64,000 nt of DNA from Stenogyne calaminthoides (Eukaryota > Streptophyta > Magnoliopsida > Lamiales > Lamiaceae), in contig JBBCBC010000037.1 of NCBI GenBank assembly GCA_037126765.1, positions 6,515,263-6,579,262 on the forward strand, given 5' to 3'. Position 1 is the stretch's first letter, and each line of letters begins with the position of its first letter. The translations under genes and the position numbers were made by a program. Shown piece by piece: positions 1-12,792 of this stretch. The notes beneath the pieces were generated by a model. That model had not been told where the DNA came from. It ran no database searches and was given only the letters and a program-made list of their open reading frames with translations.

Positions 1-190
1 TGAAACAACACAATTTAAGTATTAAAGTTTTAACGGCTTTGAGAGGAATGAGTATTAATTTGTGTTAATTGTACCCTATTTTATGCATTTTTTTTTATCT
101 GACAAAGTTAGTTGTTACTAGTTAGTACACTAAGCACCCAAACACTCCACAAATTCACCAAGCAACCTTATAACTCCATATTTCAATTCG

Positions 191-272
191 TTTCCAAAGG
201 AAATCGAACCTGATTCTCCCACTCAATTGAAGAACCCAGTGATCAGGTGGGCTAAGCCACCTGGTTCCCATT
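191..272 (-). mobile_element. tRNA-like SINE head, reverse strand
   Basis: The reverse complement reads CCAGGTGGCTTAGCCCACCT (A-box region) and, further on, AGGTTCGATTTCCTTTGG (B box). It lacks a closing acceptor stem, so it is read as a SINE head rather than a tRNA gene. Confidence 0.45.
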
Positions 273-413
273 TTATGAATAACACCATCTCATGCGAGTT
301 TTTATCTTTTATTATTTAATAAATACAAGTAAACAAAAAATCCTCCGACACACCGAGTCGACCAGCTCAATCCGTCGAAAGTGTCCAACGAGTTCACCCC
401 AAAGACGAAAGCA

Positions 414-569
414 ATGTCGGAACTTCCTCATGATTTCAACAATTGTGTGAGGAATTTAGAGATGCACGGCTTTTTGTGCAGAGCACATCATTTTTCTGGA
501 GATGATGGCGAGAGGATTACCGTGAGGCTGAGAGAAAAAAAAAAAAAAAAAGGTCCCAGGTATCTTTAG
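414..569 (+). other. Short open frame of unknown origin
   Basis: From ATG at 414, 51 residues with coding-like composition (MSELPHDFNNCVRNLEMHGF, then FSGDDGERITVRLRE) running into an A tract at 537-551. The composition and abrupt A run suggest a fragment of a retroposed gene, or a LINE tail. No family recognised and no splice sites followed. Confidence 0.25.
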
Positions 570-3500
570 GCTGATAGCATGTGAAGAGAAATTTTATTCA
601 ACTTGAATTTCTATGTTGTACAATGACAATATATATAGAAGAGAGTACATAAATCAAATCTCCTAATCTAGGAAAATTATCAATCAATAATTAATTTAGA
701 TACAAAAATCAAAGATATATAATTGGTGAATAAGCAAGAGATAAATAGTATAATTTATCTCTTATCAGTCTTCTACAAGAATCTTTTCTTTTCATTTCCT
801 TTATTTCCTTAAATATATCGACATTTACCGATGCTGATAATTAAAAAAAAATCCAAGAAAATCCTCCAAAATATAAGGCAACACACATTTTTCCAAGCAA
901 AGCATGATGCCAAACCGATTGTAGAAACGTTGGATCTTGAAGATAAAGCAAAGATGCTGTCATTTTGTGTTAAATTTGTCTTTGGAAGTAAGAATATTCT
1001 TCTGCACTTTTACCCCTAAAATTATAAACATTACCACTTGTGCACACAACATGTTAAAGCAAATGGTGAATAAACGTAAATGTTTTAAGTAGCGAGATCT
1101 AACTTCCCAAAATTAATTAAAAGAAAGGTATAGACAATAAAAAAGCGTTTTGAGATGGCAGCTTTTGGAAGAGGAGGGGTAGTATCGACTTTTCACAAGA
1201 GGCTCCTGAAGGAGAAGGACATGGGGCACTTAAAAGCCTTTAATTTGCATTACTAAAGCCCGCTTTTCCTCAGTGTGTGCAGTGAAATACTGATGCGATT
1301 TCAGAGCGCGTGTAAAGCGTGCTTTGGTTTCATGTGATCCGTGACCACTATTTTCTTTTCTTTTTTCTTTATTCAGGATTCAACAATAGCCTTTTGACTA
1401 TACATATATATCTTGATATATTCTTACTTCATATTTTTAATTAAAATAAGCTCATTGTTTAATATAGTTTAGTTTTATAACTTTAATTGAGTTTTCATCG
1501 AATATTTAATGAAGTATACTTTTCAAGTTATAAAGTGTAATAATAGCTTTACCAATGGAACTAAAAAAGGACAAAAAAAAGTTTACACATTGTACTTTGA
1601 TTATTTCTTAGGGATGTACATATCATGTATGGTGTAAATATAGTAAATAGTGGACGTTAGGAGAAAAGGTCCGTATGATTTTATGAAGCGGAGAAAGCTG
1701 AGAGTATAAGATTATAATTTACACAATGTTAGTCTGCATCAATTTGAAAACTACCTTTGAAAACTGGGGACCTCAATGCTATCAAGTATCCAGTCATCCA
1801 GTACAGAGGGCCTCCAGATTCATCATCAAGTTTGATTAGCCCAGCTACTATACCTCCGGTTTCATAAGTGTATAAACACGAAGTGAAATAGTTCAAGTGA
1901 TTAAAGTACTATTGCCTATGTCATCAAGTTCGAGCCACCACTTGTCTATTAAAAAAATAAAATATTTTGAAGAATTAAAACTATGAAATGAAAAAAAATA
2001 TATCTTTAATTAAGAAAATACTAAAATATCTTTAGTTAGGTAGGCGGAGATTGTGAAGAAATCAGAAAACTAGATAAAAGGACAAAATTATGAACAAAAT
2101 TTAGACCTTAAAAATACTGTATATTTATTAGACAGAGGGGTATGAGTAAATTTGTTAGCTCAAGTACACATTCATATAGATGTTAGTTGAGAACGATTCG
2201 TCTTTTGTTGATTTCAAACGCGCGTAATTCGTAAAAATAAAAGGGAACGTTAATAAATGTTCAAGAGAATAATCAATCACAGGCTTATATCCAACTAACA
2301 TAGTTTACAAAAAAAAATGATAAAAATACGTATAAGACGATATTATGAATGAGAAGGGGTACTGTATATCACAAATCAACACTCGTCCCTCTCAAAATGT
2401 TAAAGCGTCAATACTTAAATTATACTCCATCTCAATATGAAATTGTTTCACACAAATGTACCCTCAATAAAAATAGATATTGAGGATGATACCTATTCCA
2501 TAATTAGTGTTTAATTTTATATTTAATAATATGGATAAATGACACGTGGAATAATAAAAAATATCTAACGAACCATTATAACTTGAGTCCATGTGTAAAA
2601 GATTCAAAAAAATAAAATAATAATGAAATACGAAAATTGTAACTGGAGAATCAGATCGGATAAAGGACGACTAATAAATTATTATCAAATCTTATCTCGT
2701 TTCACGAGTCATTTGGTATGTTAGTTTTGTTTTTAATTGGGCGTAGATATGCTACTTAATAATTTTGGTAAATAGTGAAACTGTTTGTTAATTTTAGAAA
2801 AGTTATGATAAGATTTCGCTAAAATATCACATCCATACGAAATAATTAAAGTATTTTATTATTAACATATATTATGCATAAATTGCATATGTGGGTATGG
2901 ATTGCGAACTTATATTGAAAAAAAAATGAAAAAGTTAAAATAGGTGAAATAATAAAATTTAGTCAAACTCTTGCATTAGTCAAAATTTAGTCATTAATTT
3001 TGACGGAGATATTCAAATTCAAGTGAAATATATTTTATTTACATGTTCATTTAAAAACTAATCCTTAACTATATTCATTACCAAATCATCGGCTCTGCTT
3101 CTGCCTATAATACGTAACAACAACAAAAATACATATACATATTATTCTGACCCAACAAATAATGAGATACACTTGCATGAGACCGTTTCACAGTGAGATG
3201 TGTATAAGTTGGGAATTGACGCTTTAACACTTTAAAAGTGATGAATATAATTTGTTTTGATTAAACTCCATCTCATGCATGAGACCTTCTAATATGAGTT
3301 TTTGTCATAAACAATTATATTTACCGACAAGTAATAGAGCATGAGGGTGATGAATGAAAATAAGAAAGCGCAGACAAAATACATAATCATTATACAAGTA
3401 GGAAAGAAATGAGAAGAGTAGGGGAAAATAGAAAGTCGTGGAAAAGGCGCGTGGGAGCAATAGTAATCCAAAACAGGATAAAAGCGTATGTGGAGTCAAA

Positions 3501-3778
3501 ATCAGTTGGGCATTGATAAGTAACCCGTTTGTCCGGGTTCCTATAGTAGGGCGTACCCGCCCTAGACACCCACTTAGCCATGCAATTCAATGCCTTTGAT
3601 TGCGACACTCCCTCTTTTCATTTTTATCTCACACTTTTGCCCACGCTTTCACTACAAAATTACAATTTCGCCCCTCTTAATTTCTTTTATACGGGAGTGA
3701 CGAGAAACTTATCCATCAGTACCGTTGGCTCTTCAGTTGTGCGGTTATAAATCAAGGGACGTGTATATTGTACTGTAA
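570..3778. other. Intergenic AT-rich DNA
   Basis: Apart from the SINE-like head at 1883-1955, I see no gene. There are many poly-A/T runs and no long frame with protein-like composition on either strand. Confidence 0.7.
1883..1955 (+). mobile_element. SINE-like fragment
   Basis: Shares TAGTTCAAGTGATTAAAG with 38010-38027, followed by TCAAGTTCGAGCCACC (B-box-like) and an A-rich end. Only the tRNA-related head is kept. Confidence 0.5.
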
Positions 3779-4545
3779 CAAAAATATGAACCATATTATA
3801 TATTGTATCGAAATTTTCAATATCCAAAAAATCACACAGTTACCGTATCAAAAAATTTGATAAATTGATATACATAAATTTTGGTATATTAAAATTGCAT
3901 CCATATACCGTATTGAAAATTCGGTATACCGTACCATGTATACCCAATTTTTGGTAAAATACTGTTTCATACCGAAAATTTTATACTCCCTCCGTCCCAA
4001 TCATAATGACATTTTTACTGTTCATAAGGATTTAGTGGAATAGTGATAAAGTGGTAGGGTAGGAAGAGTTGTTTATTAATATTTTATTTGATAAAGTGAT
4101 AAAATGATGAGTAATTTGGGGTAGAAAGTGTTATTTATTAATATTTTATGTGATAAAGTAATAAAGTAATAAAGTATGTAAGTAACTTTATCATTATGAT
4201 TGGAACAAAAATATGGGGTACTTTACCATTATGATTGGGACGGAGGGAGTATATCGTTTCATACTGATTTTTTCAAGAGTATTTACGGAAAGATACTGAA
4301 ATATCGAGAAATTGTTATATCGAAATTCCGATTTTTTTCGGTATACCGATATATGTCGAAATACTAATTTTTTTTTTTTGTTATATCAATATATACCGAA
4401 ATACTAAATTTTTTTATTTTTCATGTCGTTACCGTACATTTTTCGATACGGTATCATATCGTGAAATTTTGGTATACCAAATTTTTTGATAAATACATTC
4501 GATATTTTTCGGTAAGATAAGTTCGGTATACTGAAGTTGTCTATA
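3779..4545. repeat. AT-rich repeat of TACCGAAA/GGTATACC words around the MITE
   Basis: Both sides of the Stowaway MITE repeat words such as GGTATACC, TACCGAAAATT and ATCAAAAAATTTG in both orientations. This is probably one older palindromic repeat split by the MITE. No coding capacity; family not identified. Confidence 0.5.
3986..4249. mobile_element. Stowaway-type MITE (264 bp)
   Basis: Near-perfect inverted ends CTCCCTCCGTCCCAATCATA / reverse complement, flanked by TA duplications (3984-3985, 4250-4251). The interior has two related copies of a unit containing GATAAAGTGATAAAATGATGAG and GGGGTAGAAAG. Same subfamily as 63488-63762. Tc1/mariner-type, non-coding. Confidence 0.92.
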
Positions 4546-6670
4546 CTTTTTCTATCCCTAGATGTGGCCAAGCAGTAGATACCTTAGTCAGACGGATTAA
4601 AAATCGATGGATATGTCCAAATATTAAACACTTGTGAAATGAGTCAGTATGATTTAATTAATTTCGTAACGAGAGGTGTTAAATGGGCAGATTCTGTACA
4701 AAGCAGAATCATTAAAAAATCTTTGCCCTCAATCAAGTCAACCAAAAAATCTGCCCTCAATCAAGCCTACCAAATTTAAAATAGACTTTTCTGCCCTGGG
4801 CAGAATCTGTCCACCAAAATTTACCACTATCGTAATAAGCCTCTATAATATTTCAATAGAAATTGAAATTTGTCGAGTACTTAATTTTGAATTTGCTTGT
4901 CGAAAGATTATCTCCACATCATCACAAGAAACTATCCCATGGAGTCCTTATAACTTAAATTTTACTATTGTGTTTGGACGCAAAAAAAAAATTAAAAAAA
5001 AATCTATAAATATTTGAATAAAAAATGTGTATAAATTTATTGTTTTCATTAGATTATATTTAAAGATTGAAATATATATGTATAGTTTTAAAATTTTCGT
5101 TAACTCTTTGAATAATTTGAGTGCATGGTACCAAATCCACTCACTCTAATTTGATTATCCAAAGGTAGTTTTATATAATTAGCCATTTTTAAGTAGTGTT
5201 TAATTATTAACAAACTTTTGTTGTTAGTTTAGGGGTGGGGGAGGGGACCATTTTCACCTCTTTTTCTAACTTTTTAATATTCCTTTCCTCGCTCCTTTTG
5301 AAATGCTTTGTCTGCATCCGTTCTGCTTTTCAAGTAATTTACTTTTTTTCTCTCATTCTTTTAAATGCATTATTGCGCATTTTCGGTATTTAAATTTAAG
5401 CAAAATCCTGCAATTTAATCAAATCTGTCCTTTACTTTAGGTTGCTAATTTTCGCACACTAGGTCTACAAATTTACCCTCTGTTTGGAGTTACTTTTTGT
5501 GGAAATAATTTCTCTATATGTTCTGGATAATGCAAAAGAAAAGTATATATTGAAAATAAAATGTTTTTTAACTGGTTAGTGTTGTTTAAAATAATAACTT
5601 TAAGCAAAATCCTGCAATTTTGCCAGTATAGTTCTGTTTTAATTTAAATAATATAAGGCATAATGATTTATAACTATATTTTTAGTATTGTAATTAATAA
5701 TTGAGAATCTGATGGATTCTTGGAGAATTTAAAAGAACAAACACAATTTTTTTTCCTGAAGAAAATATAGAATAAGCTAAATCCTAGATAAATATTGTTT
5801 ATAAATTTAACATTATATTATAATGAGAATATATAATGGAACTAATAATTTTGACTTGGAATTTTTCAAAATTAAGCTGCTGTACGTATCAACAAAAATT
5901 ATTATCATAGACATTGACATATTAATTGTACTTGACATATTAATTTGTACTGATCATTTTGTCGCGAAACATATATAGTAATGATAGTTACCATACAACA
6001 AAGTCTTGAAATTAAATGGCAATCAAAATCTGCAGACATCTATGCGTGTTATTAATAAATATCATTTCATGTGCAAAATTTTATTGCAGAAAATGTAAGA
6101 CAAGAAAAGGAATCAAAACTTGAACCATCTTTTTCCTACCGAAAATAAAAAAACCTAATCGCTTTTATTTATACATCCAACTAAAAAGATAACATCAATT
6201 GTGGTTGGCTACTTGGTGGTATTATTTGGCTAATTTGCTCATGTGGAAAACGAGATCCGAAAAGCTATACATATTGAAAACATATGTTGTATATGTATAA
6301 TATATGAAACCGACTAATTAATAATGAAAATTTTAATCCCAACTCATGTCTCACAATTTTTTTTACTTCCATTAGTGTATAGGTAGCTTTATTTTGTTGC
6401 CCGACCTGCAATATTATTAATACATGCCTAACTTGTTCTTAAAAAAATATAACCTAATTCAATTTTGTCAATTTCAATGTCTAATATTAATAATCTAGTA
6501 ATTATGATGGTTAAATAATCAGAGTAAATGTAATAACTACTAACTATGAACATATAATTAAAAGATGGATGGTGCTAAATGGGCAAATTCTTAGTCATTA
6601 AAAAGTTTTTGTCTTCAATCAAGTCCACCCAAAAATCAGTGAAAGCCTAACAGCATACCTCATTCAATCC
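4546..6670. other. Intergenic DNA with a duplicated short segment
   Basis: About 70 bases at 4675-4745 (TAAATGGGCAGATTCTG, then TCAATCAAGTCAACC) recur in diverged form at 6573-6645, directly before the LINE fragment. The 4675 copy also has a mirrored end near 4793-4815 (GGGCAGAATCTGTCCACC). This is probably an old MITE-type repeat. The frame at 4676-5017 crosses this repeat and is not a gene. Confidence 0.45.
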
Positions 6671-7400
6671 TTGAGCGAGGATAACCTCGAAAGAGTTGCA
6701 ACCAAGTTATGGAGAATTTGGAAAGAAATGTGTGACATCTCCCATAAAAGGAATGGTCAAGCCACAAAGGGAGGAAACTTAATTCGAGCCTCATGGACGG
6801 AAGCTTTCCTTGATCAATACCGGGCCGAAAGAAACAAAATAAACCAAGGTGAAATCTTTGATACATACACACATGCCTCGCCCCAGGTCGAGAACAAAGC
6901 CGAGTGTTTCGTGCTAAAAGTTGATGCAGCGTATAATGATTCCACTACGAAATATGTTATAGGTTTCTGTATCTATGAACCGAACGGACTACCTTGGGCC
7001 GCAGGTTTCCATAAGATCAACCCTCCGGGGTTGGTTATGGCAGCTGAATTAATGACTATCATAGATGTTGTTTCCTTCTGGTTGAACAGAATAAGGGGAC
7101 CCATCATGATTTTTTCGGACTCCACTAATGCAGTAAAAGCGATTACATCTAACTCTACTTACAAAGGCTATGAAGAAAATCTGATTGAGATGGCACACAC
7201 CCTAATCAAGAACACCTTAGTTAAATGTGTTTGGTTTTGCCCACGGTCTCATAACTCAACGGCGCACAATTTAGCAAAGCTGGCTACTAAATTTCCCCTC
7301 CATCAAGTTTGGGCGGACGATGATATTTCAAGACACATTATGTCTCTTGCTCAAAATCCATGCATCCTGTAATCTTGTTTTGAGCTCCTAAAAAAAAAAA
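6671..7400 (+). pseudogene. LINE 3' end with RNase H domain and poly-A
   Basis: An open stretch of 233 residues without a clear ATG. The N-terminal part (KLWRIWKEMCDISHKRNG) is the usual tail of a plant LINE reverse transcriptase. The rest is an RVT_3-type RNase H with catalytic residues visible: D in LKVDAAYN, E in MAAELMTI, D in FSDSTNAV. It ends at 7372 and is followed by a run of ten A at 7389-7398, the expected LINE tail. 5'-truncated. The frame is still open, so either the insertion is recent or the domain was kept; a domesticated RNase H gene cannot be excluded. Confidence 0.8.
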
Positions 7401-7937
7401 CATTGTATGTAGCCACTAGTCAATTATTAGTCATAGGAGCACTTACATCATATAAAAAATCATAACGAACACAGTATCAAATTTAATTTTAATATGACTT
7501 TTTAATTAAATTTAAATACGCCAAACACAATTAAATTTCTCAATTTAATTTTATCATTGGTCGATTTTGTTTTATGACAGTGCTTAAAAAAGAAAAAAGG
7601 AAAGTGAATTAAATAAGGCAAAGGGAGACGAGGGAGATTTGTTGAAGTGGAAGGGTCAGAATAGGACATCCCCCGAAAATAAAGGGGGCTTTCAAGCGCC
7701 TCTTTCTCTCTCTTAAATCCCCCCCCCAAACTAACTCCCAAAAATCACACAGTGCTTTAATCCAATCAATACGTACAGTTGAGTGTATGTACACCCCATT
7801 GAGCCATACAATTTATTATTAATAATATAAAAATTTGTATACATTCACTCTCTCTCTCTGCCACACACACATAATCAGAAGTAGCTGTTTCCTCCGCCCA
7901 GCAGCTGCAGCGCTGCTGTTTGCAGTTGCCGCTGCAG

Positions 7938-8345
7938 GCCTCTTATATATACGTACACCTATTATGTATCTATACATCAAAATCTAGAGCTTCTTTTAAA
8001 TAAATGGAAATATCGTTCCTATTAATTACCGGGGGGAAAAAATATCTGTACTAGCTTTGTGAAAATAGGGGAATAGAATTGTTGTAAAAATTATTAGTGG
8101 TATGTATTTATAGAACTTAAATACTGGAGTAAATGAAGTCTGATTTGATATATACAGATACAGGGAGAGAGAAAAGTAGTCCCCCATTTGTTTAGTGAGA
8201 GAAAGCTAATGTAGCTCTGCTATGTTAAATAAGATACCCTTCATTTCTCTATCTCTATCTGTCTTTCTCACGTACACATTCCATTTCAATTGAAATTTCC
8301 CCATTTCTTCGAATTTCTGTGTAATTTGCTACTTAGGGTTTGAAT
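7938..8345 (+). promoter_or_regulatory. Probable ARF3 promoter and 5' leader
   Basis: A TATA-like TTATATATA lies near 7942-7950, about 400 bases before the ARF3 start. The stretch up to the ATG contains CT-rich patches (CTCTATCTCTATCTGTCTTTCTC near 8248-8270) typical of plant 5' leaders. Long leaders are common in ARF genes. The transcription start is inferred, not seen. Confidence 0.4.
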
Positions 8346-11300
8346 ATGATGTGCGGATTGATCGATTTGAATACGGTGAACAATGATGATGAAACGGCGT
8401 CGCCCTGTGGTTCTCCTTCCTCCTCGTCGGCGTCGGGGAGCTTCGAATTGGCTCCGGCGTCGTCTCCGGCGGCGGTGTCTATGGAGCTGTGGCACGCATG
8501 CGCGGGGCCGTTGATTTCTCTGCCTAAGAAAGGAGGTGCTGTTGTATACTTTCCTCAGGGGCACGTTGAGCACCTCCCCGAGCACCCTGCCGTGGCTTAT
8601 GATCTCCCTCCGCACGTATTTTGCCGCGTTGTTGATGTTAAACTTCATGTAATGGTTTGATTTTACTTGTTTGTTGATGTTGAATTGTTTGATTTGTTCT
8701 CGACATGTTTTGGTGAAATGCTGAGAGTTTTAATTGCAGGCGGATGCTGCTAGTGATGAGGTGTATGCACAAGTCTCACTAATCCCGGATCAACTGGTAC
8801 GCATCAGTTATCTTCACACTTTTTCTTTTATTTAATAGCAGCATCGGTACTTTGTTCCCCTTTATGCCAAATGTGGAGAGTTGAGAAAATGTCGAGGTTC
8901 ATCCCTCTTATGATTCAAATAAACCTCTTATTTTGGACAAAATTCTTTAGGAAGTCGAAAGTATAATAAGTGAGTTTTTGTTATGTAATGTTGCTATTTC
9001 AAACTTGGGTATTTAACATCTCGAAATGGTAATCTTTTCTTAATCGGTTAAAGCGTTGGTTGTATGGATATTGCGTGATCAATGTCTTGGGTGAGGTACA
9101 ATTTTATACTGGGAAGGTTAACTCAAATTCAATTATTAGAATTGGAAATTTTGTACTTTTGTCTTTCTTAATTAGAGGAGAATTTAATGTTCTGAAATTA
9201 TGATTCTTTGCTTTTTACAAGAAAGTCTTTGATCTTTTGAATAGAAAATAAGTCACTGTTCCTTGAAGTGTGATTTTTGGTAATATGGTTCATAAAAATG
9301 ATATGGCTGTCATTAGTATGATTAGCAATAATGCTGCTCATGTAATAAGAGAATTCTACAAGTAACTAAACTTCTGGCAGATTGAGCAAAAATGGAGGGA
9401 TGGCATAATGGAAGTGGAAGCCGAGGACGAAGATCTCGAGGGGGTGGGGAAGTCTATAACTCCCCACATGTTCTGTAAAACTCTCACCTCCTCTGATACT
9501 AGCACTCATGGCGGTTTTTCTGTTCCTCGTCGTGCTGCTGAGGATTGCTTTCCTCCTTTGGTATAAGTTGACATCCTATTTCTACTTAAGTGATCTAAAA
9601 ATGAACAGTATGGTTATATCTTAATTTCAATTGTAATGCTGAATTAGTCATGTTCTGTTTTCAGGATTACAAACAACAAAGACCTTCTCAGGAGCTTGTG
9701 GCTAAGGATTTGCATGGCATTGAGTGGAAATTTCGACATATCTATAGAGGTAGAGTTTTAATCTTGAGCTGCAACTGCTTCATCAATTGTTCTTGGACCC
9801 CTAAAATCTGTAAATCTTGTTTCAAAATTTGTTTGGTGCAGGTCAGCCTCGAAGGCATCTACTGACTACCGGTTGGAGCGCATTTGTCAATAAGAAGAAA
9901 TTGGTTTCTGGCGATGCTGTGCTTTTTCTAAGGTTGGAATATTACATACTTAATAAGGCCTTAGTTAACATTGCAGTGGTATAATGTGTCGCCATTGTTG
10001 CAGAGGTGGTGATGGAGAACTCAGGCTTGGAATTCGTAGAGCTGCGGAAGTTAAAATTGGTGCTGCCGTCCTCCCTCCTAATGGTCAACAATTCAATGCT
10101 AGCAATATTGCTGTAGTTGTGAATGCCATATCCATGCGAAGTTCCTTTGACATTTGTTATAATCCACGGTATATTATAAGTCTGCAGATATGTCTCTTTG
10201 GAAAACTAAAATTATGTATTATATCTTGTGATGCTGGACATGGGAAGTTATATGTTTGTTATGTTTATTTTTTTTTCAGTTGATGCTCTAAATCTTGACT
10301 GATGTTGTGCAGAGCACGTTCTTCTGAGATTATTGCGCCTTATCATAAGTTCTCCAAGAGCCTTGCGCAATCTTTTTCATGTGGAATGCGGTTCAAAATC
10401 CGATTTGAAACAGAAGATTCTTTTGAAAGAAGGTTTGAATTGTATATTTTTAAGGAACTCATGCTTATGCTATGTTAGGATATCTAATTTAACTTTGGCA
10501 GGTGCAGTGGTCTCATTGTTGGGGTTAGTGATGTGGATCCTGTAAGATGGCCTGGTTCAAAGTGGAAGTGCTTATTGGTTAGTTGTTCGTTTCTTCCAAC
10601 TGATACCCATTTACATTGTGTCTATTTTCTATTCTTTTACATTTTATTTGTACAAATTCTGTCAAAAGCTTTTTTCGATGAATCATTTTACTAGCAGTGT
10701 TGTCTGAATTACCTATTTGAGAGATGCATCCTTCTATTGCAAATATTTGCTGTTAAGTTGATAAACCTTTCCCTACCAGTTATCTCTTTTTCTCCATGAC
10801 TATTTATGGTGGGAAGAACTATCTGTCATGTCCTTTTCCATATTAATAACCCATAAGTCTCAAATGACTTCTGCAGGTAAGATGGGACGATGTGGAGGTC
10901 AGTCGCCTTAATAGGGTATCCCCTTGGGAGATTGAGCTGTCTGGTCCAGCGTCTGGACCCAACGGTTTTTTGTTGCCTGGTAACAAGAGAAGTAGGGTCT
11001 GCTTTCCTGCTGCAAAACCAGATCTACCGATTTCCAGAGGTCTATACCTTTTCCTTTGATATATCTATTCTTTATGCATTTTAGGTGGGGCTTCTTCAAT
11101 GTTGTGAGTTTTTATTTATGTCTTTACAGATGGGAATGAAGTTTCAGGCTTTGGGGAGCCCCTGAGGTTCCAGAAGGTCTTGCAAGGTCAAGAAGTGTTT
11201 ACTTTCAGTTCTCCATATCCCGGAGCAGAAGCTTCTAGAAAGCGCCTATCCGATATGAGGTGTTATCCTAATCTTAATGGTTCTAGAAATTGTGGTGAAG

Positions 11301-11896
11301 GAAATGGCATCAGGCATCTTCATGCTGATGCTCGGACTTCCTTTGAGAAAACGGTACTAGGCAATTCCTTTAAATTCCAGAAGGTCTTGCAAGGTCAAGA
11401 AACTATGTCAATCCTGTCATATGGGAGAGGCCCGGAAGCTAACCAGGTGCAGGAAAAGAACACTTCCAACTGGCCCACTCTGAACCAGTACAACACTGGT
11501 CCCCACCCTTCTCCATTTATACCAGGGTCATCAGTTTCGACAGTTCTATTGTTGCAGCAATTAAGTCCTCAATCTACTCCATTCTGGGTTCCTCAAAGGA
11601 CTACAAGGGAAGGTCTACGTGGGTTCAGATCCAATGCCTGTTCAGATGTGCCTACTCAACCGATATCTAGGGATAAGCAGAATTTCGTTTCGATGTGTAA
11701 AAACAGTTGCAGGTTATTTGGATTTTCGCTAACTGAAGGAAAAAATATGATGAGTGAGGGGGAGGTAACGAATGCATCTGGTTCTAGCTATGTTCATGAG
11801 AGTAACTCTTTGGCTTGCAACGATGGGCAGCTGTTTTGTACTAAAGTACGTGACATGCATGCGGTGAGAGACAGGCTTCTTGATATAGCACTGTGA
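8346..11896 (+). CDS. ARF3: Auxin response factor 3 (ETTIN-like), 10 exons
   Basis: B3-family transcription factor acting on auxin-response promoters, in a class that patterns organ polarity and the gynoecium. Exons by canonical GT-AG junctions: 8346-8648, 8740-8796, 9381-9560, 9665-9749, 9842-9932, 10004-10168, 10313-10432, 10502-10577, 10877-11039, 11130-11896. They splice in frame to 668 residues. The start is the ATG-ATG pair at 8346, giving MMCGLIDLN, the usual ETTIN N-terminus. The B3 DNA-binding domain spans about residues 150-255 (FCKTLTSSDTSTHGG near its start, RRHLLTTGWS, LVSGDAVLFLR), and the ARF auxiliary domain about 275-360 (PVRWPGSKWKCLLVRWDD). There is no C-terminal PB1 domain; the protein ends after a Ser-rich tail, which is diagnostic of ARF3 rather than ARF4. 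The last exon carries two tasiARF target sites. Sure of ARF3; exon ends are by eye. Confidence 0.95.
11174..11194 (+). promoter_or_regulatory. tasiARF target site A in ARF3
   Basis: A 21-nt stretch encoding K-V-L-Q-G-Q-E (residues 429-435 of the predicted protein) matches the conserved TAS3-derived tasiARF complementary site of ARF3/ARF4 genes. An identical 21-mer occurs at 11381-11401. Cleavage or repression by tasiARF downstream of miR390 and AGO7 is known for this family; here it is inferred from the sequence. Confidence 0.93.
11381..11401 (+). promoter_or_regulatory. tasiARF target site B in ARF3
   Basis: This is the second, base-for-base identical 21-nt site, 207 nt after the first and in the same frame (residues 498-504, again K-V-L-Q-G-Q-E). 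Identity extends a few bases upstream (both encode F-Q before the K). Paired sites are the ancestral ARF3 arrangement and are kept in this gene. Confidence 0.93.
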
Positions 11897-12724
11897 TACG
11901 GTTCTAAAGCTTCTGGAGAATTGCTCGAGGCTACAGCTCTTCTACATTGGTGGTAAATTGTGTTGCTGATGGTTCTATTCAGTATTGGACATTTGCTTTG
12001 GGTTTCCAGATGTGAAGAAAGGTTTCTCTGGCCATGAAACTTTTCTTGTTGCTTAATGATTGCTTTGAACTTAATTATTTGTGTAGTGTAATGGTGACAA
12101 TTTAGTTATGTATTTCTAGTCCCCCATGCAATATCTGTTGCATATATCAGTGTCGAAACCACAGCACTGATTATCTACCCTAAGTGTAAATCAAAAACAT
12201 TATATTTCCTGAAAAGGTAATACTTTTAGTGTAACATGATATACGAGTGCAGGGGGAAATGTTAAATTTGCCAAATAACAAATGGTTCCATATAAACAGG
12301 ACGTAGTATGAACACAAACACACTTGCATCACGTGTATGTGTGTGAACTTAATATAGTATTTTCTACGTGTCGCATAAAAGCATTAGCTTTGTAACTTTT
12401 AATTGAAATAATGGAGCCACTCTTTTACACCGTCCACGTCCATATCTTGCCGAGTGATAGAGAGAGAGAGATTATGTTGCAAACGTGTAAGCATTTGATT
12501 GGTAATCTCAATTATTTTACTTGCGTTGCCAAAACGGTTTCGTCCCCTGCCGTTTTGCGTTTCGTCATGGCATTCGTGTGTTGGTACCCTGTAGCACTAT
12601 TATTCTTACTTGGTGGACTAATATGAAACTTCAAGCCATTTGAATATTTATACTTTTCTAATTATTTTAACCTCCACGTTGTTTCCGTTGCTTTAAAATA
12701 TTCCCCCTGCTGCAACTCAGAGAT

Positions 12725-12792
12725 AAATACTATATACAGTTCCAACTTGCGTCATTCAGCAGATTTACGATCAACAAAATAGTTACCGGACG
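12725..12792 (+). promoter_or_regulatory. TATA-like core promoter before the MLO gene
   Basis: TACTATATAC at about 12728-12737 lies some 55 bases before the MLO start codon, consistent with a short 5' leader. This rests on position and base composition only. Confidence 0.35.

Noticed and set aside
191..272. Functional tRNA gene on the reverse strand
   Set aside because: A- and B-box-like words are present, but there is no closing acceptor stem or clear anticodon arm; read as a SINE head.
4676..5017. 113-residue open frame
   Set aside because: It crosses a repeated segment found again at 6573, has low-complexity ends and shows no domain.
8286..8648. Reverse-strand Arg-rich frame over ARF3 exon 1
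   Set aside because: Shadow of the GC-rich first exon of ARF3.
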